In this document: positions 8,647 to 19,854 of the stretch, piece after piece
Position numbering within the stretch: the first letter of the stretch is position 1
Layout: each line of letters begins with the position of its first letter
NCBI GenBank assembly: GCA_964035015.1
Contig: OZ036000.1
Span: 5,555,709-5,619,708 of the forward strand
DNA: 64,000 nucleotides
Direction: 5' to 3'
Source of the DNA: Corallium rubrum
Lineage: Eukaryota; Cnidaria; Anthozoa; Scleralcyonacea; Coralliidae
Position numbers and translations under genes: made by a program
Notes under the pieces: model-generated
Databases searched by the model: none
Seen by the model: only the letters and a program-made list of their open reading frames with translations
What the model was told of the DNA's origin: nothing

Positions 8647-11600
8647 CTCAAGTTCGTGTTGTATATCATCAAATTCATCATCACCATTAAAATAAGATTC
8701 TTGATAACCATTAACAACGTTGTCTAAATAATACAGGTGCAAAACGGGTAAGATGAAAGAATGGGGATGGTGGAAAAGGTTTGACTGATTCCACATTTTG
8801 TTTATCGTATTTTAAGATTAGGTCAGTACTGGTAAAGAGTTACCTAGGAGTGTTTATTGTAATAGTGTATACTAGTCTTCAATTGAAGAGTCTTGGTGGT
8901 GGTGAAGGTGGTGGTGGTGGTTGTGGTGGTGGTGATGGTTAAGTGAAGGTACTGTAGTGCTCATGATAGTATGGTGGTGTTAGTGGTTTCAGTAGGTGTG
9001 GTAGTGGTGGTGGTTATGGTGGTGATAGTTCTAGGAATAGTGGTGGTGGAAATACTGGTTGTGGTAGTTGTGATGGTGGTTGGGGTAGTGGTGGTGGTGT
9101 TAGTGGCTCAGTGGTAGTAGTTAAGTGACAATAGTTGTGGTACTGGTGGTAGTAGTTGTCATGGTGGTTGTGGTAGTGGTGGTGGTAACAGTGGTAGTAG
9201 TGGCTGTAGTAGTACAGTAGTGGTGGTAATGGTCACCTAGGTTCAACATCTTGGCAAGATCTTGCCAAGAATAGATTGCAAGATCTTGCCAAGATCCTCC
9301 AAGATCCTGGCAAGATCTTGTAAATTGATCTTGCCACAATCCACCAAGATCTTACAAATCTTGTAAGCTCATGCCAAGATCTTGGTTGGATTTTGCCAAC
9401 CTGTTATCTCTGTTAATCTGGGCAGCAGCAGCAGTCATCCTCGAACTCAAGAAAGATGATTGTCAAATAGTCATCACAAACCTGGTTCTTCATCTATGTC
9501 ATCATCACAACTAGCTTTCTTTAACCGTTTGAGCTCATTAGATTGAGGTAGAAATTCAGAATCACTAACTGAGCCAGTATCAACATCAGTGAAATATCTT
9601 TTAGAAGCTGAAGGTGCTTTCATTTTCTCCTTAAATTCCAGATATGCATAATTTTAAAACAAAGATAATTAACAACAACATTGCAACAAATGTAACTAAC
9701 AGGGGTGGCACCAGAAATTCCCTGACACAGGGGCTAAGGTCCCCGACAGGGGGGTAGTATAGGGGGGTCCAGGGGCATCCTTCCCCAGAAAATTTTCCAA
9801 AATATGAACGCCTAGAATATAGCTTTTTCCATCTTCTCCGTGTAAAATTATCGCAATAACCGACAAGCTACAGCACCTATTTTCATGCTATCAATAAAGA
9901 AAATTTGTTGAACACCTAGTGTGGTCATTATACATGTATAACCTTTGCCATTTTCGTTCAATATCGCAGACAGAAAATGGAATTTTATGTGTTGTAATGT
10001 AATTATTAATGCTGTTGGCTTCTACACATGTATTACCATATCCTGTGTTTCTAAAGGAGTTTTATTTCACTATTAAAGCATTAATTACTGACTGGCTTAA
10101 TCAGTTAAAAAGTTCAGTTTGTCAATTGTTAAACATACAATTTTTCTTCCAGATCATTCCCCGACAAATCTGTTAATTTTCCCTGATGGGGGGCTAGGGT
10201 TCCCCAACAGGGGGGCTGTAGCCTCCTCTGCCACCACCCCTGGTAACTAATGCCTTAATGGTGCTATAATGATGTCTTGTAATGCTACTGTAACTCACCA
10301 CATCAGGAAATTTTGAGTTGGATCTCTTTGTAACATGTCCAGCAGATGCAAGTGGATTTTTGACAAGATTTTGTTCATCTCCATCTTCATTTAGTGATCC
10401 CAAAATATCATCCACATTGTTTTCTCTAAACGAGCAAGTACAGTAAATAATTATTTACTGGTACATACTGAGGGAAACAGTGTGGTTTGTAGCCCCAAGA
10501 CCACCACTGTAATTTGTTTCCTAAAGTAAAGCCAAGGGCAACAACAAACAGTTGAGGGGCCACAAAACACACTGTTTTCCCAAGGTTCAATATACTGTAT
10601 TACAATAGCTGGGCCAGACAGAGCTATGGGGGGTTTGGGTTTGGGGTGGTGGACACCCCTTCAAGAATTGCTTTATTTCTTCTATAGTCGGCAGACAAGA
10701 GATATCAGTCAGCACCCACCAGTGGTCAGTCTTGGGGAATACTAGTACTGACGAGTGATGATTATGAGGCAGTCGGCAAAATTGAGTGTACCACCCCCCT
10801 GCAGAATTTTCTGAGGATGGCCCTGGCTACAATATATATACTGTAATAATAATAATACTGTATACTGTACATTGTATTATCACACACACACACATACTAG
10901 TACAGTTACTGATACAGTAACTATATATACATAATATGCAGCTAAGTGAACACCAACATCATGCATGTATACCATAATTTAGTACATGTACAGTAAAGTA
11001 CTAAAATATTAATTGTAGTAACTTACTTATTGCGTAAAATAGTTGCTTTTCCAACTGGAATTTCATTTTTGCTTAAGGATGGAGAAAATGATGTGGATGT
11101 AAAACCAGTAGTAACAAGTACGGGTGGCTTTCCCTTCTTTACTGCTTCCTTCTCACTACTTGCATGTTGTACATTGACTGGTTTGAAAAAACTTGATATA
11201 TTTGCACTTGAAGTACTGCTGCTACTATGTGTAGACTTCTTCGTAACTGATGATATATTTCTATTAAAATAATTTTACAGTCTTGAATATTTATTTCAGA
11301 TAAAATATTTACTGACAACAAATATAATAATTGTAAAAAAAACAACTTATATAAACTCAAGTATCACAATACATATGTTATCCACTATAACAATTATCTC
11401 GAGAGTGTTCAGTCTTTACTACCATTTTTAGTACTAAGGACTTATGAATGATATATAGTTGTATTGTAAGTCTAATTTTACCTGAATGTTGCTAAAGATC
11501 CAAAATGTGAAGTCTTTGAGCTTGTTTTCTCATTTTCCTAAATTTTTAGAAACAAGTAATTAAGGTACTAATATATGCAAATAATAGCCTGTAATATATA

Positions 11601-12325
11601 CCAGTACTGTAATATACTATATCTTCCCAATACAATATTCGTACGGTGTTTTGAAAACTGTTTGTGGTTATATTTGCCAAGCTTTCATCTGTAAGTCTCA
11701 AGGACAGTATTAGCAAGACAAAAACTCAGCAAATAAATACATGTACATAGCTCATAGCACAACAGGAGGAAAACTCCAGGATTTTCAAGGACCTCTATTA
11801 ATTTTCATAGAATTTCCAAGCCTGGAATTATTTTGTGTCTATATTTTGTGAACTTATACCTTAAAATTCGACTAATGACTGATACAAACATGCCTTTATT
11901 TAATACTTGTTTTAAATTTTACTTGTTATTCAATGAATTAAACATTACATTATACCGTATTTCTTAATTACTAAGACAGATTAAAAGACAACAAAGGCAC
12001 AAAGCAAATTTCAACCAACCTTGTTTGTGGTATAAACCACTGTTGTGCCAGCTTTTTTGTCGTGAAAATGAAATTTCCTAGGTTTAAATATACAAGACAA
12101 ATAATGCTACATATCCCTTGCAATAAACTCTTCAAGTATTTGAAATTTTATTACAAAACACAGATTTATAAAACGTGAGTGTATGCGTCCATATTTGTGT
12201 GGAAATTCGTGAAATATATATAAAATTAATATATTGATTTATATACAAGAATTATCGGTTGCTGTTGTAGTAACTCACTTCTTTTGCCCAGAGCTGGATT
12301 TCTTAGGTAAAAGAGGTTGATTCAT
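8647..12325 (-). CDS. Seven-exon disordered nuclear-type protein (5' part), unidentified
   Basis: Exons on the minus strand: 12325-12279 (ATG), 12077-12020, 11537-11482, 11260-11027, 10425-10299, 9631-9482, 8723-8647. All have GT donors and AG acceptors; exons 1-5 join in phase 2,0,2,2,0 without a stop. Exon 6 starts in frame (EKMKAPSASK) but a 6-A run at 9603-9598 shifts the frame by two relative to the acidic remainder, which is itself in phase with exon 7. The product is Ser/Lys-rich and disordered, has an ISSFFKP motif resembling a PCNA-interacting peptide, and acidic DDEFDDI and DDILGSL patches. This composition recalls N-termini of genome-maintenance factors such as BLM helicase, but the match is weak. 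The 3' part is not found below 8647. Confidence 0.65.
8890..9235. repeat. Degenerate GTG/GGT repeat
   Basis: About 350 bp of ggtggt/gtagtggt trinucleotide-like repeat lying in an intron of the minus-strand gene. Confidence 0.9.
9240..9395. repeat. CAAGATCTTG palindromic cluster
   Basis: Repeated ttggcaagatcttgccaa and aagatcctggcaag units, each self-complementary, giving a cluster of overlapping dyads. Confidence 0.85.
9700..10235. repeat. Interspersed repeat with G-rich terminal segments
   Basis: Starts near caggggtggcaccaga and ends near tgccaccacccctgg, an imperfect terminal inverted repeat. Contains two blocks of the gacaggggggct type. It lies inside the intron between exons 5 and 6 of the minus-strand gene and is probably a non-autonomous DNA transposon; 24080-24130 carries related sequence. 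Confidence 0.6.
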
Positions 12326-12649
12326 AGTAAAATCTTTGCTCCATATTCATCCCTTGAATGAAATTCTAGTGAGACTCGGGCAAATAATCAATCTCGTATG
12401 AAATTCCCGCGTGCAGGCAAGCTAGTCACCAGGCCGCTCAAAAAGGCTCTCTGCGCTCAACGCCACTGACCTATATATTTAACTGGACTGCGGGTGCTGG
12501 TCAAAAATGTGTCCGCATTTTCACTTTCAAAATGGCGGCATTTATGGGCACTGATCTCAAATAATAGATTCATTATACTGGATAGAGCATCTATTGTTTC
12601 GCGCGTGGCAAAACTTGAAGTCGGAAGTGAGGCTAAAAATCTCGCGGCC

Positions 12650-12725
12650 ACCATATCCGGTGGGACCCCATTCTCGTACCCAGACCCACGCGCTGATGCG
12701 TGAAGTGGCTCTGGGAATCTCTGGA
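12650..12725. repeat. CTCGTACCCAGACC repeat (MITE-like), copy 1
   Basis: The pair ctcgtacccagacc ... ctctgggaa recurs inverted at 19548-19610 and, diverged, at 22190-22250. Probably an older MITE carried in both arms. Confidence 0.5.
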
Positions 12726-12888
12726 AATATGAGCGTTCTGATTGGCTTTACGAAACAATGAAAAGAATTCAAACAAATTCAACAAAATAAGAATTTCACA
12801 ATCTATACACAAATGTACGTTTGATATAATTTGACAAATCAAATAACAGCAATTAATACACCACATTTAAATTCGAAAATATAATACT

Positions 12889-13245
12889 ATAAACTAATAT
12901 TTATCATGTTGCGATCGTCCCTCAAAACAACAGCCTTCAATCCCATATTCTTTCGTTTCGCCAGTTGGTCTTCGATGAGTTCGTTTAAAACTGAGTTGAC
13001 CAAAACACTTTCTTCCCAGAGTGGGCTGATGTTCCTCGTTTTAGATTGTAGACTAGTCAAACACCAGGGGAAGGAATTGATAAATACTGAATTTGCCAAA
13101 TCCGCTTGGCAATACAGCTGTGATGTCTTTGACCCCACGAACGTCGAACGATGGCTGTTATGGCATCTTTCTGTTCTCTCTTTAACACTAAACTAGATTG
13201 TCTCGTTCTTTCCAAACGCATAGCTTCGTCTACCTCGCCATTCAT
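12889..13245 (-). pseudogene. RecQ/DEAD-like helicase fragment
   Basis: Minus-strand frames give LKREQKDAITAIV, then a shifted frame DITAVLPSGFGKFSIYQFLPLVF (a Walker A-like PSGFGK in RecQ-type context), then LIEDQLAKRKNMGLKAVVL, a motif Ia-like segment. At least two frameshifts and stops separate them and there is no DEAH box. RecQ-like helicase genes occur repeatedly in cnidarian transposable elements, so this is likely an element-borne relic. Present only in the left arm of the giant palindrome. Confidence 0.65.
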
Positions 13246-13436
13246 GATGGATACGATACGATTTACACGAGATTTTATACACGAGATTTGGGAAATGACA
13301 AGTCGTTTATATCATGAGTCTGAGCACGAGTTTGGAATGTTTGGAATGTATGGGGCGCCGTTTGTAAAAAAATTATTTAGCGTTTATTTTGTATATTTTA
13401 GTGTTATTTAGCTCCTCATGGCTTGTCATTTATAAA

Positions 13437-14526
13437 TAACAATTGTTATTTATTAAATAACATTTGCGATTTATTAAATAACATTGCGATTTAATAAATA
13501 ACATTGCGATTTATTAAATAACATTGCGATTTATTAAATAACATTGCGATTTATTAAATAACATTGCGATTTATTAAATAACATTGCGATTTAATAAATA
13601 ACATTGCGATTTATTAAGTAACATTGCGATTTATTAAATAACATGCGATTTAATAAATAACATTGCGATTTATTAAATAACATTGCGATTTATTAAATAA
13701 CCTTGCGATTTATTAAATAACATTGCGATTTAATAAATAACATTGCGATTTATTAAATAACATTGCGATTTATTAAATAACCTTGCGATTTATTAAATAA
13801 CATTGCGATTTAATAAATAACATTGCGATTTATTAAATAACATTGCGATTTAATAAATAACATTGCGATTTATTAAATAACAGTGCGATTTATTAAATAA
13901 CATTGCGATTTAATAAATCGCACTTGCGATTTAATAAATCGCACTTGCGATTTAATAAATCGCACTTGCGATTTAATAAATCGCACTTGCGATTTAATAA
14001 ATCGCACTTGCGATTTAATAAATCGCACTTGCGATTTAATAAATCGCACTTGCGATTTAATAAATAACATTGCGATTTATTAAATAACATTGCGATTTAT
14101 TAAATAACATTGCGATTTCATAAATAACATTGCGATTTATTAAATAACATTGCGATTTATTAAATAACCTTGCGATTTATTAAATAACATTGCGATTTAA
14201 TAAATAACATTGCGATTTATTAAATAACATTGCGATTTATTAAATAACATTGCGATTTAATAAATCGCATTTGAGATTTAATAAATCGCACTTGCGATTT
14301 AATAAATCGCACTTGCGATTTAATAAATAACATTGCGATTTATTAAATAACATTGCGATTTAATAAATCGCATTTGCGATTTAATAAATCGCATTTGCGA
14401 TTTAATAAATCGCACTTGCGATTTATTAAATAACATTGCGATTTAATAAATAACATTGCGATTTATTAAATAACATTGCGATTTATTAAATAACATTGCG
14501 ATTTATTAAATAACATTGCGATTTAA
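13437..14526. repeat. Palindromic ~20-bp satellite, left arm part 1
   Basis: Tandem units of two kinds: a 20-bp unit ataacattgcgatttattaa and a 21-bp unit cgcacttgcgatttaataaat. The core cgatttaataaatcg is self-complementary. The inverted counterpart is at 18195-19430. Confidence 0.97.
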
Positions 14527-15066
14527 CTCATTCCTGTCCGGGGGCTTCCCCAGAGGTGAATAAAATCGTCTGGCGTTAGCCAGAATAAAATACTAAAGAC
14601 CAATGCGGACAAGAAAGAGTTAAAGAGATAGTTTATAACTCATTCCTGTCCGGGGGCTTCCCCAGAGGTGAATAAAATCGTCTGGCGTTAGCCAGAATAA
14701 AATACTAAAGACCAATGCGGACAAGAAAGAGTTAAAGAGATAGTTTATAACTCATTCCTGTCCGGGGGCTTCCCCAGAGGTGAATAAAATCGTCTGGCGT
14801 TAGCCAGAATAAAATACTAAAGACCAATGCGGACAAGAAAGAGTTAAAGAGATAGTTTATAACTCATTCCTGTCCGGGGGCTTCCCCAGAGGTGAATAAA
14901 ATCGTCTGGCGTTAGCCAGAATAAAATACTAAAGACCAATGCGGACAAGAAAGAGTTAAAGAGATAGTTTATAACTCATTCCTGTCCGGGGGCTTCCCCA
15001 GAGGTGAATAAAATCGTCTGGCGTTAGCCAGAATAAAATACTAAAGACCAATGCGGACAAGAAAGA
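14527..15066. repeat. 116-bp minisatellite, five copies
   Basis: Five nearly identical ~116-bp units starting aactcattcctgtccggggg, inserted within the satellite. Each unit has an inner dyad (tggcgttagcca). Two diverged units sit at 19955-20110, inside the element nested in the right arm, not at the mirrored place. Confidence 0.95.
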
Positions 15067-15255
15067 GTTAATAAATCGCACTTGCGATTTAATAAATAAC
15101 ATTGCGATTTAATAAATAACATTGCGATTAATTAAATAACTTTGCGATTTATTAAATAACATTGCGATTTATTAAATAACATTGCGATTTATTAAATCGC
15201 ATTTGCGATTTAATAAATCGCACTTGCGATTTAATAAATCGCACTTGCGATTTAA
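15067..15255. repeat. Palindromic satellite, left arm part 2
   Basis: The same 20/21-bp satellite resumes after the minisatellite and runs to 56 bp upstream of the ATG at 15311. Confidence 0.95.
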
Positions 15256-15310
15256 GCGGCTCAAGCCAATTGACCAGCGGATGTACTTGTTTGGCGGTAA
15301 TTCAAGTAAA

Positions 15311-15912
15311 ATGGCGGACGACTTAGCAAAGCTAATATCTGATGCAGTCACCAGAGCGTTAAATCAGAGTGGGCGGTTAAATACTTCAAATAATGGTTCA
15401 CAAGGTACAGGGGAACATTCAAGACGTCAATCTGCTGGCCCAAACAACACACCAACCCAGAAAATACAGGTAATTGTGTATAAAACTCGTTGTGCAGACG
15501 TACTCAGTACTCGAAGTTTGTTTCGGCAATATTTCGAGCGGGAAAACGAGTCAGAAAGAACGTTTTCGTTCCAGTACCTCAGGTACATTTGACTAAATCA
15601 TCTTTTGAGCCGTCCTCAACCAGGATGTTTTCACATTGGTTTATTTGTTTTCACATTGGTTTATTTGTTTTGTTTGTTTGTTTGTTTGTTTGCTTGCTTG
15701 TTTGGGTTTTTTTTCGCCCAATCACTCATTCGTCCGTCCATCCATCCGTCCGTCCATCCACCACTCCACCTGTCTGCCTGTCTGCCTGTCTGCCTGTCTG
15801 TCTGTCTGTTTGTTTGTTTGTTTGTTTGTTTGTTTGTTTGTTTGTTTGTTTGTTTGTTTGTTTGTTTGCCTGCCTGTCTATCTGTCTGCTGTCTGTCTGT
15901 CTGTCTGTCTGT

Positions 15913-15969
<57 letters not shown>

Positions 15970-16319
15970 CATCTGTCTGTCTGGCCATCCATCTGTCTGT
16001 CTGTTAATTTGTCAATCTTTGACCAATTTTGTTTGATTAAAATTCTGGCAGAGGGATGCTTTATTATATAGCATTTATTCTAGTCACAGTTTATTTTGAC
16101 TAATTTGGCATAATATATGTAACTGTTGTTAGTTATGTAATATCCAATAAACAACTATTTAAACCATCTGCATTAAAGTTTTCATTCCTTTTTTAATAGC
16201 AACATCAACATTATTTCAGTGGGATGCACAGCAGGTTTTGTCTGTTTGCTCAAGGGACACCTTGTATATTCTTGCTGGAATGGAACCATTGAAGAGACAA
16301 ATTGAAACTCCACAAGAGG
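15311..16319 (+). CDS. Two-exon gene copy in left palindrome arm, unidentified
   Basis: Exon 1 15311-15469 begins ATG (MADDLAKLISDAVTRALNQ), 53 codons, Ser/Asn/Gly-rich after residue 20, with donor CAG/gtaatt. A second exon-like block ends in gtagaatg near 16319 and reads ...LSVCSRDTLYILAGMEPL in one frame; compared with the right arm it lacks about 36 bp including that arm's acceptor region. The reading frame across the intron is uncertain: a phase-0 join to the right-arm version meets a stop. Tetranucleotide runs fill the intron. No family recognised. Both palindrome arms carry the pair, pointing at each other. Confidence 0.4.
15655..16010. repeat. TTTG/TCTG/CTGG tetranucleotide runs
   Basis: Successive (TTTG)n, (TCTG)n, (TTTG)n, (TCTG)n and (CTGG)13-like blocks. 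Long ORFs here are artefacts of the 4-bp period. The right-arm counterpart differs in block composition and lacks CTGG. Confidence 0.97.
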
Positions 16320-16514
16320 TAGAATGATAATCCCCCTTCCAAATCATACTCCAGAAGGCAATTTTTCTATTAACCCCTACCTCTGGATTTTGTTAAATGG
16401 GAGCAAGCAAGCATGAAACACCCCCCTCTTATAGAATTTCCAATTGTGTATATGTATATGTATATATATATATATATGTAAATAATCACGTTTGGCAAGT
16501 ATTTTTTAGTGGAA

Positions 16515-16592
16515 AGGAAAAATCATGGACTGAGTCGGACTCGAACCGGTGGCCTCTGGGTTTAAGTCCCATTGCTCTGCCAACTGAGCTAT
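16515..16592 (-). mobile_element. tRNA-like SINE head (tRNA-Lys-like)
   Basis: Minus strand: ATAGCTCAGTTGGCAGAGC (D arm, A box) and GGTTCGAGTCC (perfect B box), spacing as in a tRNA. The anticodon region (GGGACTTAAACCC) forms an imperfect stem, so a SINE head or tRNA pseudogene is more likely than a functional tRNA gene. It sits in the unpaired centre of the palindrome, flanked by TA repeats. Confidence 0.65.
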
Positions 16593-16714
16593 CAGCCCAA
16601 TGACAGCTTTTTGAGTCCAACTAGTACCACAATCCTTCCCGTACACCTACATGACCACTCACCAAGGCCATGCCAATATCTTATAGCCATTTTGACAAAC
16701 CGCTTGTCTTCTTC

Positions 16715-16770
16715 AGACGTATATATATATATATATATGTTAATCATCAACAGAATGGCATATTGTATAT

Positions 16771-16838
<68 letters not shown>

Positions 16839-16910
16839 CACATTTGGCAAGTATTTTTTAGTAGAAAGAAGGAAAAGTCATTAACATATATATAAGGAAA
16901 AATGATTAAC

Positions 16911-16965
<55 letters not shown>
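16715..16965. repeat. (TA)n microsatellites at palindrome centre
   Basis: Three TA runs (near 16722, 16785-16833 and 16913-16963) separated by diverged copies of the flank taatcacatttggcaagtat. Confidence 0.95.
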
Positions 16966-16971
<6 letters not shown>

Positions 16972-17100
16972 CACAATTGGAAATTCTATGAGAGGGGGTG
17001 TTTCATGCTTGCTTGCTCCCATTTAACAAAATCCAGAGGTAGGGGTTAATAGAAAAATTGCCTTCTGGAGTATGATTTGGAAGGGGGATTATCATTCTAC

Positions 17101-17486
17101 CTCTTGTGGAGTTTCAATTTGTCTCTTCAATGGTTCCATTCCAGCAAGAATATACAAGGTGTCCCTTGAGCAAACAGACAAAACCTGCTGTGCATCCCAC
17201 TGAAATAATGTTGATGTTCTTGGAAGGCACAATTTCTTTGTTCCAGCCAAGGTGCTATTAAAAAAGGAATGAAAACTTTAATGCAGATGGTTTAAATAGT
17301 TTTTTATTGAATATTACATAACTAACAACAGTTACATATATTATGCCAGATTTGTCAAAATAAACTGACTAGAATAAATGCTATATAATAAAGCATCCCT
17401 CTGCCAGAATTTTAATCAAACAAAATTGGTCAAAGATTGACAAATTAACAGACAGACAGATGGATGGCCAGACAGACAGATGGATG

Positions 17487-17542
<56 letters not shown>

Positions 17543-18141
17543 GGCAGACAGACAAACAAACAAACAAACAAACAAACAAACAAACAAACAAACAAACAAA
17601 CAAACAGACAGACAGACAGGTGGAGCGGTGGACAGATGGAAGGACGGATGGACGGATGAATGAGTGAGTGGGCGAAAAAAACCCAAACAAGCAAACAAAC
17701 AAACAAACAAACAAACAAACAAACAAACAAACAAACAAACAAACAAACAAACAAACAAACAAACAAACAAACAAACAAACAAAACAAATAAACCAATGTG
17801 AAAACAAATAAACCAATGTGAAAACATCCTGGTTGAGGACGGCTCAAAAGATGATTTAGTCAAATGTACCTGAGGTACTGGAACGAAAACATTCTTTCTG
17901 ACTCGTTTTCCCGCCCGAAATATTGCCGAAACAAACTTCGAGTACTGAGTACGTCTGCACAACGAGTTTTATACACAATTACCTGTATTTTCTGGGTTGG
18001 TGTGTTGTTTGGGCCAGCAGATTGACGTCTTGAATGTTCCCCTGTACCTTGTGAACCATTATTTGAAGTATTTAACCGCCCACTCTGATTTAACGCTCTG
18101 GTGACTGCATCAGATATTAGCTTTGCTAAGTCGTCCGCCAT
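17101..18141 (-). CDS. Two-exon gene copy in right palindrome arm, unidentified
   Basis: Exon 1 18141-17983 (ATG, 159 nt, nearly identical to the left-arm exon) with a GT donor; exon 2 17254-17101 after acceptor ttttttaatag, 154 nt, ending at gtagaa. Exon 2 keeps the 36 bp missing in the left arm, so this copy looks more ancestral. A frame through exon 2 reads LAGTKKLCLPRTSTLFQWD and stays open to the donor, but joining in phase 0 from exon 1 leads to an early stop; either another splice choice is used or the gene is dead. Confidence 0.4.
17445..17790. repeat. GACA/AAAC tetranucleotide runs
   Basis: Right-arm counterpart of 15655-16010: (GACA)n, (AAAC)n, (GACA)n and a long (AAAC)n of about 26 units. 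Confidence 0.97.
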
Positions 18142-18194
18142 TTTACTTGAATTACCGGCCAAACAAGTACATCCGCTGGTCAATTGGCTTGAGC

Positions 18195-19430
18195 CGCTTA
18201 AATCGCAAGTGCGATTTATTAAATCGCAATGTTATTTAATAAATCGCAATGTTATTTATTAAATCGCAATGTTATTTAATAAATCGCAATGTTATTTAAT
18301 AAATCGCAATGTTATTTAATAAATCGCAATGTTATTTAATAAATCGCAATGTTATTTAATAAATCGCAATGTTATTTATTAAATCGCAATGTTATTTATT
18401 AAATCGCAAGTGCGATTTATTAAATCGCAAGTGCGATTTATTAAATCGCAAATGCGATTTATTAAATCGCAAATGCGATTTATTAAATCGCAATGTTATT
18501 TAATAAATCGCAATGTTATTTAATAAATCGCAATGTTATTTAATAAATCGCAAGTGCGATTTATTAAATCGCAAATGCGATTTATTAAATCGCAATGTTA
18601 TTTAATAAATCGCAATGTTATTTAATAAATCGCAATGTTATTTATTAAATCGCAATGTTATTTATTAAATCGCAAGTGCGATTTATTAAATCGCAAGTGC
18701 GATTTATTAAATCGCAAATGCGATTTATTAAATCGCAAATGCGATTTATTAAATCGCAATGTTATTTAATAAATCGCAATGTTATTTAATAAATCGCAAT
18801 GTTATTTAATAAATCGCAAGTGCGATTTATTAAATCGCAAATGCGATTTATTAAATCGCAATGTTATTTAATAAATCGCAATGTTATTTAATAAATCGCA
18901 ATGTTATTTAATAAATCGCAATGTTATTTATTAAATCGCAAGTGCGATTTATTAAATCGCAAATGCGATTTATTAAATCGCAAATGCGATTTATTAAATC
19001 GCATGTTATTTAATAAATCGCAATGTTATTTAATAAATCGCAAGGTTATTTAATAAATCGCAATGTTATTTAATAAATCGCAATGTTATTTATTAAATCG
19101 CAATGTTATTTAATAAATCGCAATGTTATTTAATAAATCGCAATGTTATTTAATAAATCGCAATGTTATTTAATAAATCGCAATGTTATTTAATAAATCG
19201 CAATGTTATTTAATAGATCGCTATGTTATTTAATAAATCGCAATGTTATTTAATAGATCGCAATGTTATTTAATAAATCGCAATGTTATTTAATAAATCG
19301 CAATGTTATTTATTAAATCGCAACGTTATTTAATAAATCGCAACGTTATTTAATAAATCGCAAAGTTATTTATTAAATCGCAAATGTTATTTAATAAATA
19401 ACAAATGTTATTTGTAAATGACAAGCCATG
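18195..19430. repeat. Palindromic ~20-bp satellite, right arm
   Basis: Inverted relative to 13437-15255; units aaatcgcaatgttatttaat and aaatcgcaagtgcgatttatt. Edge units are the most diverged (caacgtt, caaagtt, tagatcg). Confidence 0.97.
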
Positions 19431-19854
19431 AGGAGCTAAATAACATTAAAATATACAAAATAAACGCTAAATAATTTTTTTACAAACGGCGCCCCATACG
19501 AATGTGCCTGACGTCACTGCGTCGGGAATCCGACGCAGAGATCCAGAGTTTCCCAGAGCCTTCGCCAGCGGGGAGCGCGAGGGTCTGGGTACGAGAATGG
19601 TGGGACCCACAATATTGCTGAATCATAGTTATCGCCTCTGGTTTTCGCTTTAAATGATCGGGGTTTGAACGAAAACCAGCTAAATTTTTGTAACATGTAT
19701 CTGTCGTTATGGGAGAACTTAAAAGTGGCTGTATGAAAACCAAGTGGGTCCCACTTGAAATGACCGAAACTAATTTATTCCGACTTCACAGCGAGCACCG
19801 GATGCTCTATCCAGTATAATGAGTCTATTATTTGAGATCAGTGATTTATGGGTC

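Noticed and set aside
12906-13196. 96-codon plus-strand ORF
   Set aside because: Antisense to the RecQ-like fragment, which explains the sequence better.
13437-15255. CRISPR-like array
   Set aside because: Unit is continuous tandem satellite without unique spacers, in a eukaryotic context with no cas genes.
15490-16071. Long Cys/Leu/Val-rich ORFs on both strands (also 17381-17962 and 31194-31800)
   Set aside because: They translate tetranucleotide microsatellites in all frames; the period-four repeat gives CLFV/CLSV-type repeats and no domain.
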